A stretch of 64,000 bases of DNA from CAZLYF01 sp964586835 (GTDB lineage: Bacteria > Bacillota > Clostridia > Christensenellales > Aristaeellaceae): NCBI GenBank assembly GCA_964586835.1, contig CAZPIC010000009.1, positions 4,005-68,004 on the forward strand. The letters run 5' to 3'. Numbering within the stretch: position 1 is the stretch's first letter; every line of letters starts with the position of its first letter. The position numbers were made by a program, and so were the translations under genes. Under the pieces are notes generated by a model. The model saw only the letters and a list, made by a program, of their open reading frames with translations, ran no database searches and had not been told where the DNA came from. Positions 18,417 to 25,943 of this stretch are shown piece by piece.

Positions 18417-19031
18417 ATGACGTCCGGACAACAGTATTTCGTCCCGCACCCAGAAAGCCGAAGCCACCCGCGGCGCCTCTCCCTTGACTGGAAGGGCCGC
18501 GCCTTTTCCTTTTCGACCGATACCGGTGTCTTCTCGAAGAACGGACTGGACGCCGGCTCACGCGCACTGCTGGCCTCCCTGCCCGAGCGCCTTTCCGGCC
18601 GCGTCTTGGATCTGGGTTGCGGCTGGGGGGCCATGGGTATCCTGGCTGCTGCCTTCCATCCGGAGGCAGATGTCCTGATGACAGATATCAACGAACGCGC
18701 AGCAGCGCTGGCAGAGCAAAATGCCTCCGTCAACGGAATCAAGGCGAAGGTCCTTGTAAGCGACGGGTTTGACGCCATCGAGGACAGTTTTGATTGGATC
18801 CTCATCAACCCGCCCATACGCTCGGGCAAGGAAACCGTTTACCGCCTGTTCTCACAGTCTGCCTCTCACCTGCGTCCAGGCGGAACACTCCTTGTCGTCA
18901 TCCGGAGCAAACAGGGAGCCCCATCCGCGCTCAGGTTTCTGGCCGGCCTTTTCGACACCGTCCGCGTCGTCGAGCGCAGTGGTGGATACTGGGTGATTGC
19001 CTGCAGCGGAGGAAGCGAACATGATGTATGA
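18417..19031 (+). CDS. Class I methyltransferase, RsmC-like
   Basis: A 204-residue S-adenosylmethionine-dependent methyltransferase of the MTS type (COG2813). The SAM motif VLDLGCGWG is at about 63-71 and the substrate-base motif NPPIR near 125 is of the N-methyltransferase NPPF/Y class. In E. coli the longer RsmC methylates 16S rRNA G1207; this short single-domain form is common in Firmicutes, so an rRNA guanine target is a reasonable inference. It starts immediately after the rsuA-like gene and overlaps the aminotransferase start. Confidence 0.85.
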   Translation: MTSGQQYFVPHPESRSHPRRLSLDWKGRAFSFSTDTGVFSKNGLDAGSRALLASLPERLSGRVLDLGCGWGAMGILAAAFHPEADVLMTDINERAAALAEQNASVNGIKAKVLVSDGFDAIEDSFDWILINPPIRSGKETVYRLFSQSASHLRPGGTLLVVIRSKQGAPSALRFLAGLFDTVRVVERSGGYWVIACSGGSEHDV

Positions 19032-20193
19032 CCGCGCCTTCTTTGATGAAGGTATCGAACGAGACGGGACGCACAGCATCAAATGGGACCGGCCCCCTCA
19101 GCGCCTTTCCGGATCGATCCCTCTGTGGGTGGCCGACATGGACTTTCGGTGCGCGGATCCACTTGCACAGGCGCTCAAGGCACGTGCGGACCACGCCTGT
19201 TATGGCTACACGCATTCTGACGGAGGGTGTTACACAGCCCTGTGTCATTTCTGGGCACGGCGCCATGGCATCTCCATCGGGTGTCACCAGATTCTCCCCC
19301 TTCCCTCCGTCGTGTCCGGGCTCAGCGCCTGCGTGGAAGTCCTGTCCCAGCCCGGGGAAGGCGTCATCATCCAGCCTCCCGTCTACGGTCCCTTCTTTGC
19401 TGCCATCCGCAGGTCCGGGCGTGCCCTCTTTGAAGCCCCTCTGGTACGCGACTTTTCAGGGGTTTACAGCATGGATCTCGGGACAATCGAGGGCTTCCTG
19501 AAGCAGGGAGCCAGATTGATGCTTCTGTGCAACCCGCATAACCCTGTTTCCCGGCTGTGGACAGCGCATGAGCTCGCAGCGCTCAAGCATCTGCTTGAGC
19601 GCTACGGAGCAGTTCTTGTGTCCGACGAGATCCATGCCGACTTTGCCTATCCTCCCTATAGTTTTGTCTCTGCTCTGCCCCCTGATCCTTCTGGAAGTAA
19701 CGTCGTCTGCCTCGCCTCCGCCAGCAAGTCTTTCAATGTCGCTGGTCTCAAGCAGGCCTTTCTCCTCTGTGGCAATGCCGCCATCCTAAAGGCTTTTTCC
19801 CAGCATATGGAAAGGTATGGGATGGAGAGTGAAAACCTCTTCGCGCTTGAGGCCTGCCGCGCAGCCTTCTCCCTGTGTGACGACTGGTTGGATGCGCTGC
19901 TTTCCTATCTGGACAAAAACCGATCCCTGGTCAGCGAAACGCTGCGCCACCTTCTTCCTGGAGCCGTTCTGACTCCCATTGAAGCAACCTTTTTAGCCTG
20001 GGTGGATATCAGGTCCTACGGGAAGAAAAACAGCGAGGCTTATCGGGACTGCCTCAGCCGGGGCGTCATCCCGTCCGAGGGGGATGCCTTTGGAAAAGAC
20101 GTGGGCGAAGGCTTCATGCGCCTGAATTTCGCCTGTCCTGCCCACCAGCTTGTCGAGGGGCTTGAAAGGTTTGCCTCCGCCATCAAACAATAG
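19021..20193 (+). CDS. MalY/PatB-family aminotransferase (cystathionine beta-lyase type)
   Basis: A 390-residue fold-type I PLP enzyme. The PLP lysine is Lys236 in SASKSFNVAGLK, and NPHNPVSRLW (about 171-180) and SDEIHADFAY (about 201-210, Asp202) match the MalY/PatB group. Members cleave C-S bonds of cystathionine or cysteine conjugates, linking to methionine synthesis. Of ATGs at 19021 and 19024 the first is used; GCGGAGGAAGC is just upstream. It overlaps the methyltransferase gene by 11 bases. C-S lyase activity is inferred from family only. Confidence 0.88.
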   Translation: MMYDRAFFDEGIERDGTHSIKWDRPPQRLSGSIPLWVADMDFRCADPLAQALKARADHACYGYTHSDGGCYTALCHFWARRHGISIGCHQILPLPSVVSGLSACVEVLSQPGEGVIIQPPVYGPFFAAIRRSGRALFEAPLVRDFSGVYSMDLGTIEGFLKQGARLMLLCNPHNPVSRLWTAHELAALKHLLERYGAVLVSDEIHADFAYPPYSFVSALPPDPSGSNVVCLASASKSFNVAGLKQAFLLCGNAAILKAFSQHMERYGMESENLFALEACRAAFSLCDDWLDALLSYLDKNRSLVSETLRHLLPGAVLTPIEATFLAWVDIRSYGKKNSEAYRDCLSRGVIPSEGDAFGKDVGEGFMRLNFACPAHQLVEGLERFASAIKQ

Positions 20194-20221
20194 AAAGCAC
20201 AAGCAAAGAGAGGATTACAGC

Positions 20222-21595
20222 ATGCACAGACTGGATACGGTAGTGGACTCGCTGAAAGAACAGATGGTCACAACGCTGCGCGAATGGATCCGCATCCCCA
20301 GCGTCAAAGCACAAGCCAGCGAAGGAGCGCCCTTTGGCGCGGAGCTTCGTCGGATGCTTGAGCGGGCTCTTGTCGACTGTCAAGCGCTCGGATTCTCCAC
20401 CGAGTGCTTCGATGGCTACGCCGGGCACGCCGACATGGGCGAGGGCAGCGCCCGGGACGCGCTGGGAATCCTGGTGCACCTGGATGTTGTCCCTGCCGGC
20501 GACGGATGGACCAGGGACCCCTTCGGCGCCACTGTCGAGGGAGACCGTCTTTACGGAAGGGGCGCCAGCGATGACAAGGGCCCGGCAGTAGCAGCGTTGT
20601 ATGCGATGCACGCGGTCAAAACGGCGGGAATTCCACTGAAAAGGAAGGTCCGCCTGATCCTGGGCTGTGACGAGGAAAGCGGCTGGGAGGACATGGAATA
20701 CTACCGTGGACGCACAACCCTGCCCCGCCAGGGCTTCAGCCCGGATGCAAGCTATCCCGCCATCAACATCGAAAAGGGTCTCTGTCATCTCAGGCTCGAT
20801 GCGCGCCTTCCAGGTGGAGGGCTTGAGATCGTATCCCTCAACGCCGGCGAGAGGCCCAATGTCATCCCTGGGATGGCTTCGGCGCTACTTGCAGGGGACC
20901 AGGCGGTGCTCGCCAAGAAAGTGGCAGAGATTTCAGCCTCCCGTGGCTGGCCGGTGACCCTGAGCGCCCAGGGAGACCATCTTCGCATCGAAACCCAAGG
21001 GATTCCTGGCCACGCGGCGATCCCGGAAACTGCGCGCAATGCGATCGGACAACTCCTTATCGTGCTGAGAGACCTGGGCGCTACCGGCCCCCTGGCTCTC
21101 CTCGCCGATGTCATCGGCACTGATTTCAGTGGACGCGACCTTGGGGTTGCCGTCGAGGACAGTCTGTCCGGGAAACTCACCCTGAATATGGGCATCCTCC
21201 AGATTGAGGCTGATAGGCTGATGGCAACGCTGGATATCCGCTATCCGCTGATGGTGGATGCCGAAAGGCTGATCGCCCTTGTCAAAAACCGCCTGAGCGG
21301 CTTTGACGTTTCTGTCACGACCTTAAAACCCCCTCACCATGTGCCGCAGGACAGCAAGCTGGTCACAGCGCTGCTGGACGCATACCACGCTGTCACCGGC
21401 CTGGAAAGGAAAGCGCTCGCCATTGGCGGCGGCACCTATGCAAGGGCACTGGAGGAAGGTGTAGCCTTTGGCGCGAGCTTTCCTGGGGAGGCGGAAGTCG
21501 CTCACCAGGCCGACGAATATATCAGCGTGGACAGCCTGATGAAGTCCGCGCGGATCTTCGCAAGGGCTATTGTCAACCTTGCCTCGGAGGGCTGA
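20222..21595 (+). CDS. pepV: M20-family dipeptidase, PepV/Sapep type
   Basis: A 457-residue zinc metallopeptidase that releases amino acids from dipeptides. The motifs are LVHLDVVPAGDGW (His and Asp ligands), GRGASDDKGP with the bridging aspartate, and CDEESGWEDMEYY with the catalytic glutamate. A dimerisation/lid insert fills about 190-340, as in PepV, and the C-terminal zinc histidine is probably in EVAHQADEY. The ATG follows AGAGAGGA; the in-frame extension upstream overlaps the aminotransferase gene. It is one base from the following DUF1667 gene. Confidence 0.9.
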   Translation: MHRLDTVVDSLKEQMVTTLREWIRIPSVKAQASEGAPFGAELRRMLERALVDCQALGFSTECFDGYAGHADMGEGSARDALGILVHLDVVPAGDGWTRDPFGATVEGDRLYGRGASDDKGPAVAALYAMHAVKTAGIPLKRKVRLILGCDEESGWEDMEYYRGRTTLPRQGFSPDASYPAINIEKGLCHLRLDARLPGGGLEIVSLNAGERPNVIPGMASALLAGDQAVLAKKVAEISASRGWPVTLSAQGDHLRIETQGIPGHAAIPETARNAIGQLLIVLRDLGATGPLALLADVIGTDFSGRDLGVAVEDSLSGKLTLNMGILQIEADRLMATLDIRYPLMVDAERLIALVKNRLSGFDVSVTTLKPPHHVPQDSKLVTALLDAYHAVTGLERKALAIGGGTYARALEEGVAFGASFPGEAEVAHQADEYISVDSLMKSARIFARAIVNLASEG

Positions 21596-21596
21596 G

Positions 21597-21968
21597 ATGC
21601 CGCAGAGCACAGGCGAGGCACGCAGCGTGACCTGTATCCGCTGTCCGGTCGGATGCCGGGTTTCGGTGACACTCCAAAGCGGGGAGATCGCAACCGTTCA
21701 GGGCAACCAGTGCGGGCTCGGCGAAAGCTATGCGCGCCAGGAATGCATCTGCCCAAAGAGGGTCGTGACCGCCGTGGCTCCGGTGGCGGGCAGTGCTATG
21801 CCCGTCAGCCTGAAGACCGAAAGTGCCATCCCCAGGGAAAAGATTGGCGCCTGTATGCGCGCCATACACTCCCTGAAGCTCCATCTTCCCATCCGCGCTG
21901 GGGAGGTACTTCTTTACAATGTGGCGGACACAGGTGTGAACCTGGTCGCCACCAAATCACTTGGTTAA
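21597..21968 (+). CDS. DUF1667-family cysteine-rich protein
   Basis: A 123-residue protein with a cysteine pattern CIRCPVGC near the N-terminus and QC/EC/CPKR about 30 residues later, which suits an iron-sulfur or zinc site. DUF1667 proteins usually sit beside a glycerol-3-phosphate dehydrogenase-like flavoprotein and an FAD/NAD oxidoreductase; neither is here, so its redox partner must be encoded elsewhere or its role differs. GGAGG lies 6 bases before the ATG, which nearly touches the pepV stop. The end overlaps the longest frame of the next gene but not its chosen start. Confidence 0.8.
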   Translation: MPQSTGEARSVTCIRCPVGCRVSVTLQSGEIATVQGNQCGLGESYARQECICPKRVVTAVAPVAGSAMPVSLKTESAIPREKIGACMRAIHSLKLHLPIRAGEVLLYNVADTGVNLVATKSLG

Positions 21969-21987
21969 GAACAGGCAGGTGAAGCAC

Positions 21988-22953
21988 ATGCCGCTCGCAC
22001 CCATCATCATGGTTCCCGCCTACCGCTCCGGCACCGCGACGCCCTGGGGCGGCACGCGCCTTGCGACGCTCTTTCACAAGGATATCCCCGACAGTCACAC
22101 GGGCGAGAGCCTGGAAGTCAGCGCCATACAGGGGCTCAACAGCACCGACCAGGACGGAACACCGCTTTGCGACCTCATCAGAAGGTACGGAAAAGACCTG
22201 GTCGGTACGGACTGGAAGGGCAGCGGCTTTCCGCTATTGCTAAAGCTCCTGGATGCCAAGCAGCAACTGAGTGTACAGGTCCATCCCGGCGATGACTGTG
22301 CCGCTCTGAAGGAGGGCCAGTCCGGAAAGGCAGAAGCCTGGGTCATCCTGCATGCCGACCCCGGCGCCCGCATCGTATGTGGCATTAACGAAGGCGTGAC
22401 CCAGGACATGCTCAGAGACGCCTCCGAGCAAGGCACGGGTATCGAAGCGCTGTTGCGCTTTGTAGAAGTCCGAGCGGGGGATGCGCTATACATTCCTCCG
22501 GGGACTGTGCATGCTGTTGGGGCAGGCATCCTGCTGTACGAGATCCAGCAAACCAGTGACCTGACCTACCGTTTCTACGACTGGGACCGACGAAACAAGG
22601 ACGGCGACCGGAGACCTCTGCATATCCGACAGGCGCTGGAGGTCACAGATCTTGACAGCCGGCCTGTCTCCCTGTCCAGCGGCACGGTTCCAATGCAGGG
22701 GGGCGGAGCGAAGGAAATCCTCATCCAGGCTCCGCACTTCGTTACGGAGCGTTACACCCGGTGTATGGGCGCTCTCCTTTCCCCGCAAAGCGATCGCTTT
22801 GGGATTCTGACAGCCCTGCAGGATGGGTGGCTGGAGCTTGGCGAAAGCCGAACGCTCCCCCTTTCTGCGGGACAGACCGCCCTTCTTCCAGCTACTGGCG
22901 AAGTGCTCAGACTGCATGGTGAGCATTTTCTGGCCTCCTACCCGGTTGTCTGA
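21988..22953 (+). CDS. manA: Mannose-6-phosphate isomerase, class I
   Basis: Interconverts mannose-6-phosphate and fructose-6-phosphate. The 321-residue cupin enzyme shows the type I short form common in Firmicutes: zinc-site residues in QVHPGDD (about 88-94) and EAWVIL, and YIPPGTVHAVGAGI (about 165-178) with the third histidine. The ATG was chosen for its GCAGGTGAAG upstream; 9 further codons in frame upstream are less likely. It closes this plus-strand gene chain, followed by a terminator. Confidence 0.92.
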   Translation: MPLAPIIMVPAYRSGTATPWGGTRLATLFHKDIPDSHTGESLEVSAIQGLNSTDQDGTPLCDLIRRYGKDLVGTDWKGSGFPLLLKLLDAKQQLSVQVHPGDDCAALKEGQSGKAEAWVILHADPGARIVCGINEGVTQDMLRDASEQGTGIEALLRFVEVRAGDALYIPPGTVHAVGAGILLYEIQQTSDLTYRFYDWDRRNKDGDRRPLHIRQALEVTDLDSRPVSLSSGTVPMQGGGAKEILIQAPHFVTERYTRCMGALLSPQSDRFGILTALQDGWLELGESRTLPLSAGQTALLPATGEVLRLHGEHFLASYPVV

Positions 22954-22971
22954 TCTGCGACGGCTTTCGTG

Positions 22972-23009
22972 CGGGGTTTCTCCCGGGCCTTGAACACGGG
23001 AAAGCCCCG
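22972..23009 (+). other. Long hairpin after manA, possible small RNA element
   Basis: GCGGGGTTTCTCCCG and CGGGAAAGCCCCG form an imperfect stem of about 12 pairs around an 11-base loop. It is not followed by a T-run, so it is not itself a terminator; the true terminator is about 60 bases downstream. It may protect the manA 3' end or belong to a small RNA ending at that terminator. Confidence 0.4.
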
Positions 23010-23065
23010 GAGCTCAAGCGATGACAGCTTGCAGCTTCGTGTTCGCCCGGCCATGGGTGCGCAGA

Positions 23066-23098
23066 GAAGGCCCGTCCGGCATGCGGTCGGGCCTTTTT
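23066..23098 (+). terminator. Intrinsic terminator after manA (weaker function for metQ)
   Basis: The stem AAGGCCCG / CGGGCCTT with a GC-rich loop is followed by TTTTT on the plus strand. On the minus strand the same hairpin is followed only by TTCTCT, so it could weakly terminate metNIQ transcription as well. Confidence 0.8.
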
Positions 23099-23114
23099 CC
23101 ATGCAGTCGATAGA

Positions 23115-23927
23115 TCAGAAGACTGGGATCACGCCTCCGGCATAGGTTTCACTGTCCTCGATGAAGGCACGCACCTTGTCCGTGTGCAGCACGTTCCGGA
23201 GAGCCTCTACCCAGGGGCTGTCCTTGTCCTCAGGCCGGATCACGACGTAGTTGGTATACGTCACACCCGCCTCACCTTCTGCGGGCTCCAGAAACAGGGC
23301 GTCCTTAACAGGCTTGAGCCCCGCACCGATGGCGTAGTTGCCGTTGATGACCGCGTAGGCGGCGTCATCAAGGGTGGAGGGAACCAGCTCTGCATTGACC
23401 TCCAGAAGCTCGTAGTTGTGTGGATTGCCCACATCGAGCACGGTCAGGGAATCATACACCGTGGCACCCTCGGGCAGTGTGATCAGCCCTGCTGACGCAA
23501 GCAGAAACAGCGCCCGGGTTTCGTTGCTGGGATCATTGGTGATGGTGATGGTGTCCCCGTCCTCTATCTCCTCCAGCGAGTTCCTGGTGCCTCCATAGAG
23601 GCCAAAGGGCTCGTAATGCACCGGGATCTCCGCGAGAAGCTGCTCGGACGCAGGCACTGCCTCATTGTAGAGTTTCAGATATGGCAGGTGCTGGAAGTAG
23701 TTCGCGTCCAGATCGCCCGCTGCTGTGGCGGGGTTGGGAAGGGGATACTCCGTGAAAATCTGGATCACAAGGTCGTATCCGAGCGCGGCAAGGTCGTCCT
23801 TGATGAACTCCAGGACTTCTGCGTGAGGGGTCGCTGTCGCGCCAATGACAATGCTTTCACCCCCCAGGGCAGATGCGGCACTCAGGGTCAGGAACGTTGC
23901 GACGAGCAGGGCAAGGGTCTTCTTCAT
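23115..23927 (-). CDS. metQ: Methionine ABC transporter substrate-binding protein
   Basis: A 270-residue NlpA/MetQ-family binding protein. Typical stretches are VIGATATPHAEVL after the signal peptide, TEYPLPNPATAAGDLDANYF and the C-terminal YTNYVVIRPEDKDSPW. The signal peptide (MKKTLALLVATFLTLSAASA) has no lipobox cysteine, unusual since most MetQ proteins are lipoproteins. The ATG follows AAAGGAG at suitable spacing. It is last in metN-metI-metQ, 26 bases after metI. The family also binds D-methionine or other small amino acids, but the Met-rich leader upstream supports methionine. Confidence 0.92.
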   Translation of the reverse strand: MKKTLALLVATFLTLSAASALGGESIVIGATATPHAEVLEFIKDDLAALGYDLVIQIFTEYPLPNPATAAGDLDANYFQHLPYLKLYNEAVPASEQLLAEIPVHYEPFGLYGGTRNSLEEIEDGDTITITNDPSNETRALFLLASAGLITLPEGATVYDSLTVLDVGNPHNYELLEVNAELVPSTLDDAAYAVINGNYAIGAGLKPVKDALFLEPAEGEAGVTYTNYVVIRPEDKDSPWVEALRNVLHTDKVRAFIEDSETYAGGVIPVF

Positions 23928-23953
23928 GGGAATTCTCCTTTCAGACTGACGCA

Positions 23954-24613
23954 TTATTTTCTATGGTCAATGCTCCTTGTAATACGACTTCCCGCGACGG
24001 TCAGCAGTTGAACCAAGGCGACGAGTGCAAGTCCAGAAGCGTACATGATGTCAAAATTGCGCTGATTGAGGCCCTTGGTAATGGAGAGGGCGCCCAGCCC
24101 ACCACCGCCCGCGGCGCTTGCCATGGCAGTATACCCCAGGATGGTCACCGTACAGATCGCCGCTCCGTTGACCAGGGAAGGCTTCGCCTCTGGAAGCATC
24201 ACCTTGAAAATGAGCTGTCCGACGGTCGAACCCATGGACTGAGCAGCCTCAATCACGCCGGCATCCACCTCGCTGAGAGAGCTTTCTACCATTCTGGCTA
24301 CATAGGGAAAGGCGCTCACAATCAGGGGAAAGATCACCGATCGGGTCCCGATCGCCTTGCCCATCACCAGCCGTGTCACCGGAAACAGCATCGCCAACAG
24401 GATGATGAACGGGATCGACCGCAGGAAGTTCACCGCTGTCCCCAGGACCGTGTTGAGCGTCGGGCTTGGCAGGATATTGTTTCGTCGGGTCACCACCAGC
24501 AGGATGCCCAAGGGCATACCGACGAGGTAGGAAATGATCGTAGAAGGAACCGTCATATACAGCGTGTCCACCAACCCTGTAAGAAGCAGTTGCCCGATCT
24601 GTCCCGCGCTCAT
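23954..24613 (-). CDS. metI: Methionine ABC transporter permease
   Basis: A 219-residue membrane permease with five predicted transmembrane segments and the MetI-type coupling region EVDAGVIEAAQSMGSTVGQLIFKV cut short here to its key part, EAAQSMGS (about residues 128-135). The N-terminus TLYMTVPSTIISYLVGMPLG is family-typical. Its ATG overlaps the metN stop as ATGA, indicating translational coupling. It forms the membrane channel of the MetNIQ importer. Confidence 0.94.
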   Translation of the reverse strand: MSAGQIGQLLLTGLVDTLYMTVPSTIISYLVGMPLGILLVVTRRNNILPSPTLNTVLGTAVNFLRSIPFIILLAMLFPVTRLVMGKAIGTRSVIFPLIVSAFPYVARMVESSLSEVDAGVIEAAQSMGSTVGQLIFKVMLPEAKPSLVNGAAICTVTILGYTAMASAAGGGGLGALSITKGLNQRNFDIMYASGLALVALVQLLTVAGSRITRSIDHRK

Positions 24614-25626
24614 TGGTTATTCACCTCCTTGACCGTCAATCCTCTTTTTTCCAGATATCCGGTGATCGTTTTCCTGTGGGTCTCGTCTGCAGGCGCCTCA
24701 ATAAGCATCTGACCGTAGATCTTGCCACCGATGTGTTTCATGTTGGCTGACAGGATGTTGATCAGGATCCCCTGGTCTTTCACCAGAGAGGCGATCACCG
24801 GCTTCTCCGCCGCTGCACCGTCAAACACGATTCTCAGTGCCGGTCCCTGGGGCTCCGCATCGGATTCTTCCGGTAGGATGTCAAAAAGCCTCCGCCCCGC
24901 ACGTGATCGCGTGTGGATGAAAACCTGGTCGACTGTCCCTTCTTCCGCAACCCTTCCCTGATCAAGGATGGCCACCCTGTTGCAGATCTGACGGATCACG
25001 GACATCTCGTGAGTGATGAGGATCACGGTAATTCCCAGCCTTTCGTTGATGTCCTTTAATAGCGACAGGATGGCCTGGGTGTTCATCGGGTCCAGCGCGC
25101 TGGTAGCTTCATCGCACAGCAGCACTTCAGGATCACTGGCCAGAGCGCGCGCGATCGCCACCCGCTGCCGTTGGCCGCCGGAGAGCTGGGCAGGATAAGC
25201 GTTTATCTTATCACTGAGGCCCACAATGTGAAGAAGCTCTCTGACCCGCTCATTGGCATCTCCCCTGCGGACCCCACTGATTTCAAGAGGATATCTCACG
25301 TTGTTGCCCACAGTTCTTTGCATCAGGAGATTAAACTGTTGAAAGATCATGCCTATCTTTCTGCGCAGGGTAATCAATTCCTTCCCGCTCATCCGAAGGA
25401 TGTCCCTGCCCCTGTAGAAGATCTGTCCGCTGTTGGGGCTGTCCAGGCGGTTGATGCATCGGATGAGCGTTGACTTTCCCGCACCGCTCATCCCGATGAC
25501 GCCATAGATGTCTCCCTTGTCAATCTTCAAATCGATGCCGGCCAGGGCGGTAACCTCACCGTCCGGCGTTTCAAAGACCTTTGACAGATCCCTGATTTCT
25601 ATCAGGGGCTCGCCTGCGTTCGTCAC
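24610..25626 (-). CDS. metN: Methionine ABC transporter ATP-binding protein
   Basis: A roughly 338-residue ATPase of the MetNIQ importer. Walker A GMSGAGKST, signature LSGGQRQRVAIARAL, Walker B VLLCDEATSALD and the switch histidine in LITHEM are all present. The last 75 residues are the NIL regulatory domain, which binds methionine and inhibits transport when internal methionine is high (established for E. coli MetN). The start is uncertain: a GTG at 25626 is used, with GAGG about 10 bases upstream; a TTG at 25635 is the alternative but lies too near the GAGG. The gene begins 25-30 bases after a terminator hairpin preceded by a Met-rich leader peptide. Confidence 0.94.
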   Translation of the reverse strand: MTNAGEPLIEIRDLSKVFETPDGEVTALAGIDLKIDKGDIYGVIGMSGAGKSTLIRCINRLDSPNSGQIFYRGRDILRMSGKELITLRRKIGMIFQQFNLLMQRTVGNNVRYPLEISGVRRGDANERVRELLHIVGLSDKINAYPAQLSGGQRQRVAIARALASDPEVLLCDEATSALDPMNTQAILSLLKDINERLGITVILITHEMSVIRQICNRVAILDQGRVAEEGTVDQVFIHTRSRAGRRLFDILPEESDAEPQGPALRIVFDGAAAEKPVIASLVKDQGILINILSANMKHIGGKIYGQMLIEAPADETHRKTITGYLEKRGLTVKEVNNQ

Positions 25627-25650
25627 CGTGGTCAATCCTCTTCTCTGCCA

Positions 25651-25685
25651 TAATAAAAACCCGCTCCGCGCTGTGCGGAGCGGGT
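25651..25685 (-). terminator. Intrinsic terminator (attenuator) in the metNIQ leader
   Basis: A perfect 11-bp stem, ACCCGCTCCGC / GCGGAGCGGGT, with a 5-base loop is followed on the minus strand by TTTTATTA. It lies 18 bases after the leader-peptide stop and about 30 before metN, so every full-length metNIQ transcript must read through it. This is the position expected for an attenuator. Confidence 0.9.
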
Positions 25686-25703
25686 GCTGATCCCTTCAGG
25701 CTA

Positions 25704-25784
25704 TCAGACGGCGCAACACAACAGACGCGAGTCGGAGGTCCGACGCATCATCATGAGCATTCGCATCATAGCACTGTACTGCAT
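25704..25784 (-). CDS. Met-rich leader peptide of metNIQ
   Basis: A 26-codon open frame encoding MQYSAMMRMLMMMRRTS followed by DSRLLCCAV. Six internal methionines fall at positions 6, 7, 9, 11, 12 and 13. AAGGAGG lies 6 bases before the ATG, as strong a ribosome binding site as any in the window. It is preceded by a consensus promoter and followed by a strong terminator before metN. By analogy with the his, trp, leu and thr leaders, ribosome stalling at the Met run when charged tRNA-Met is scarce would favour read-through. Codons 14-18 can form a small hairpin (GTCGG-ACCT-CCGAC). I could not identify a convincing antiterminator by eye. Confidence 0.8.
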   Translation of the reverse strand: MQYSAMMRMLMMMRRTSDSRLLCCAV

Positions 25785-25817
25785 GGGGAACCTCCTTCCG
25801 CACCTTGTTTGCAGCCG

Positions 25818-25846
25818 ATCGTAAACCATAGCCCCCTCTTTGTCAA
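25818..25846 (-). promoter_or_regulatory. metNIQ promoter
   Basis: A perfect TTGACA (25841-25846), a 17-base spacer and TACGAT (25818-25823). Transcription would begin near 25811, giving a leader with only about 27 bases before the Met-rich peptide start. A near-consensus promoter fits control by attenuation rather than by initiation. Confidence 0.8.
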
Positions 25847-25943
25847 GGCCTGCGGCAAAAAACTTTCGCGGCTGCTATCGGGGGTCCTGATAAGGCCTCC
25901 TGCAACGCCCAATGGCTCAGAACTTCTTGCTGCGGTTACCGCG

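Noticed and set aside
23873..24712. Open frame of 279 codons on the plus strand
   Set aside because: It runs antisense across metQ, metI and part of metN; no start signal and no recognisable motif.
25651..25846. SAM riboswitch or T-box upstream of metNIQ
   Set aside because: The leader is only about 185 bases, is mostly occupied by the Met-rich frame, and lacks the T-box TGGNACCGCG sequence and the S-box core.
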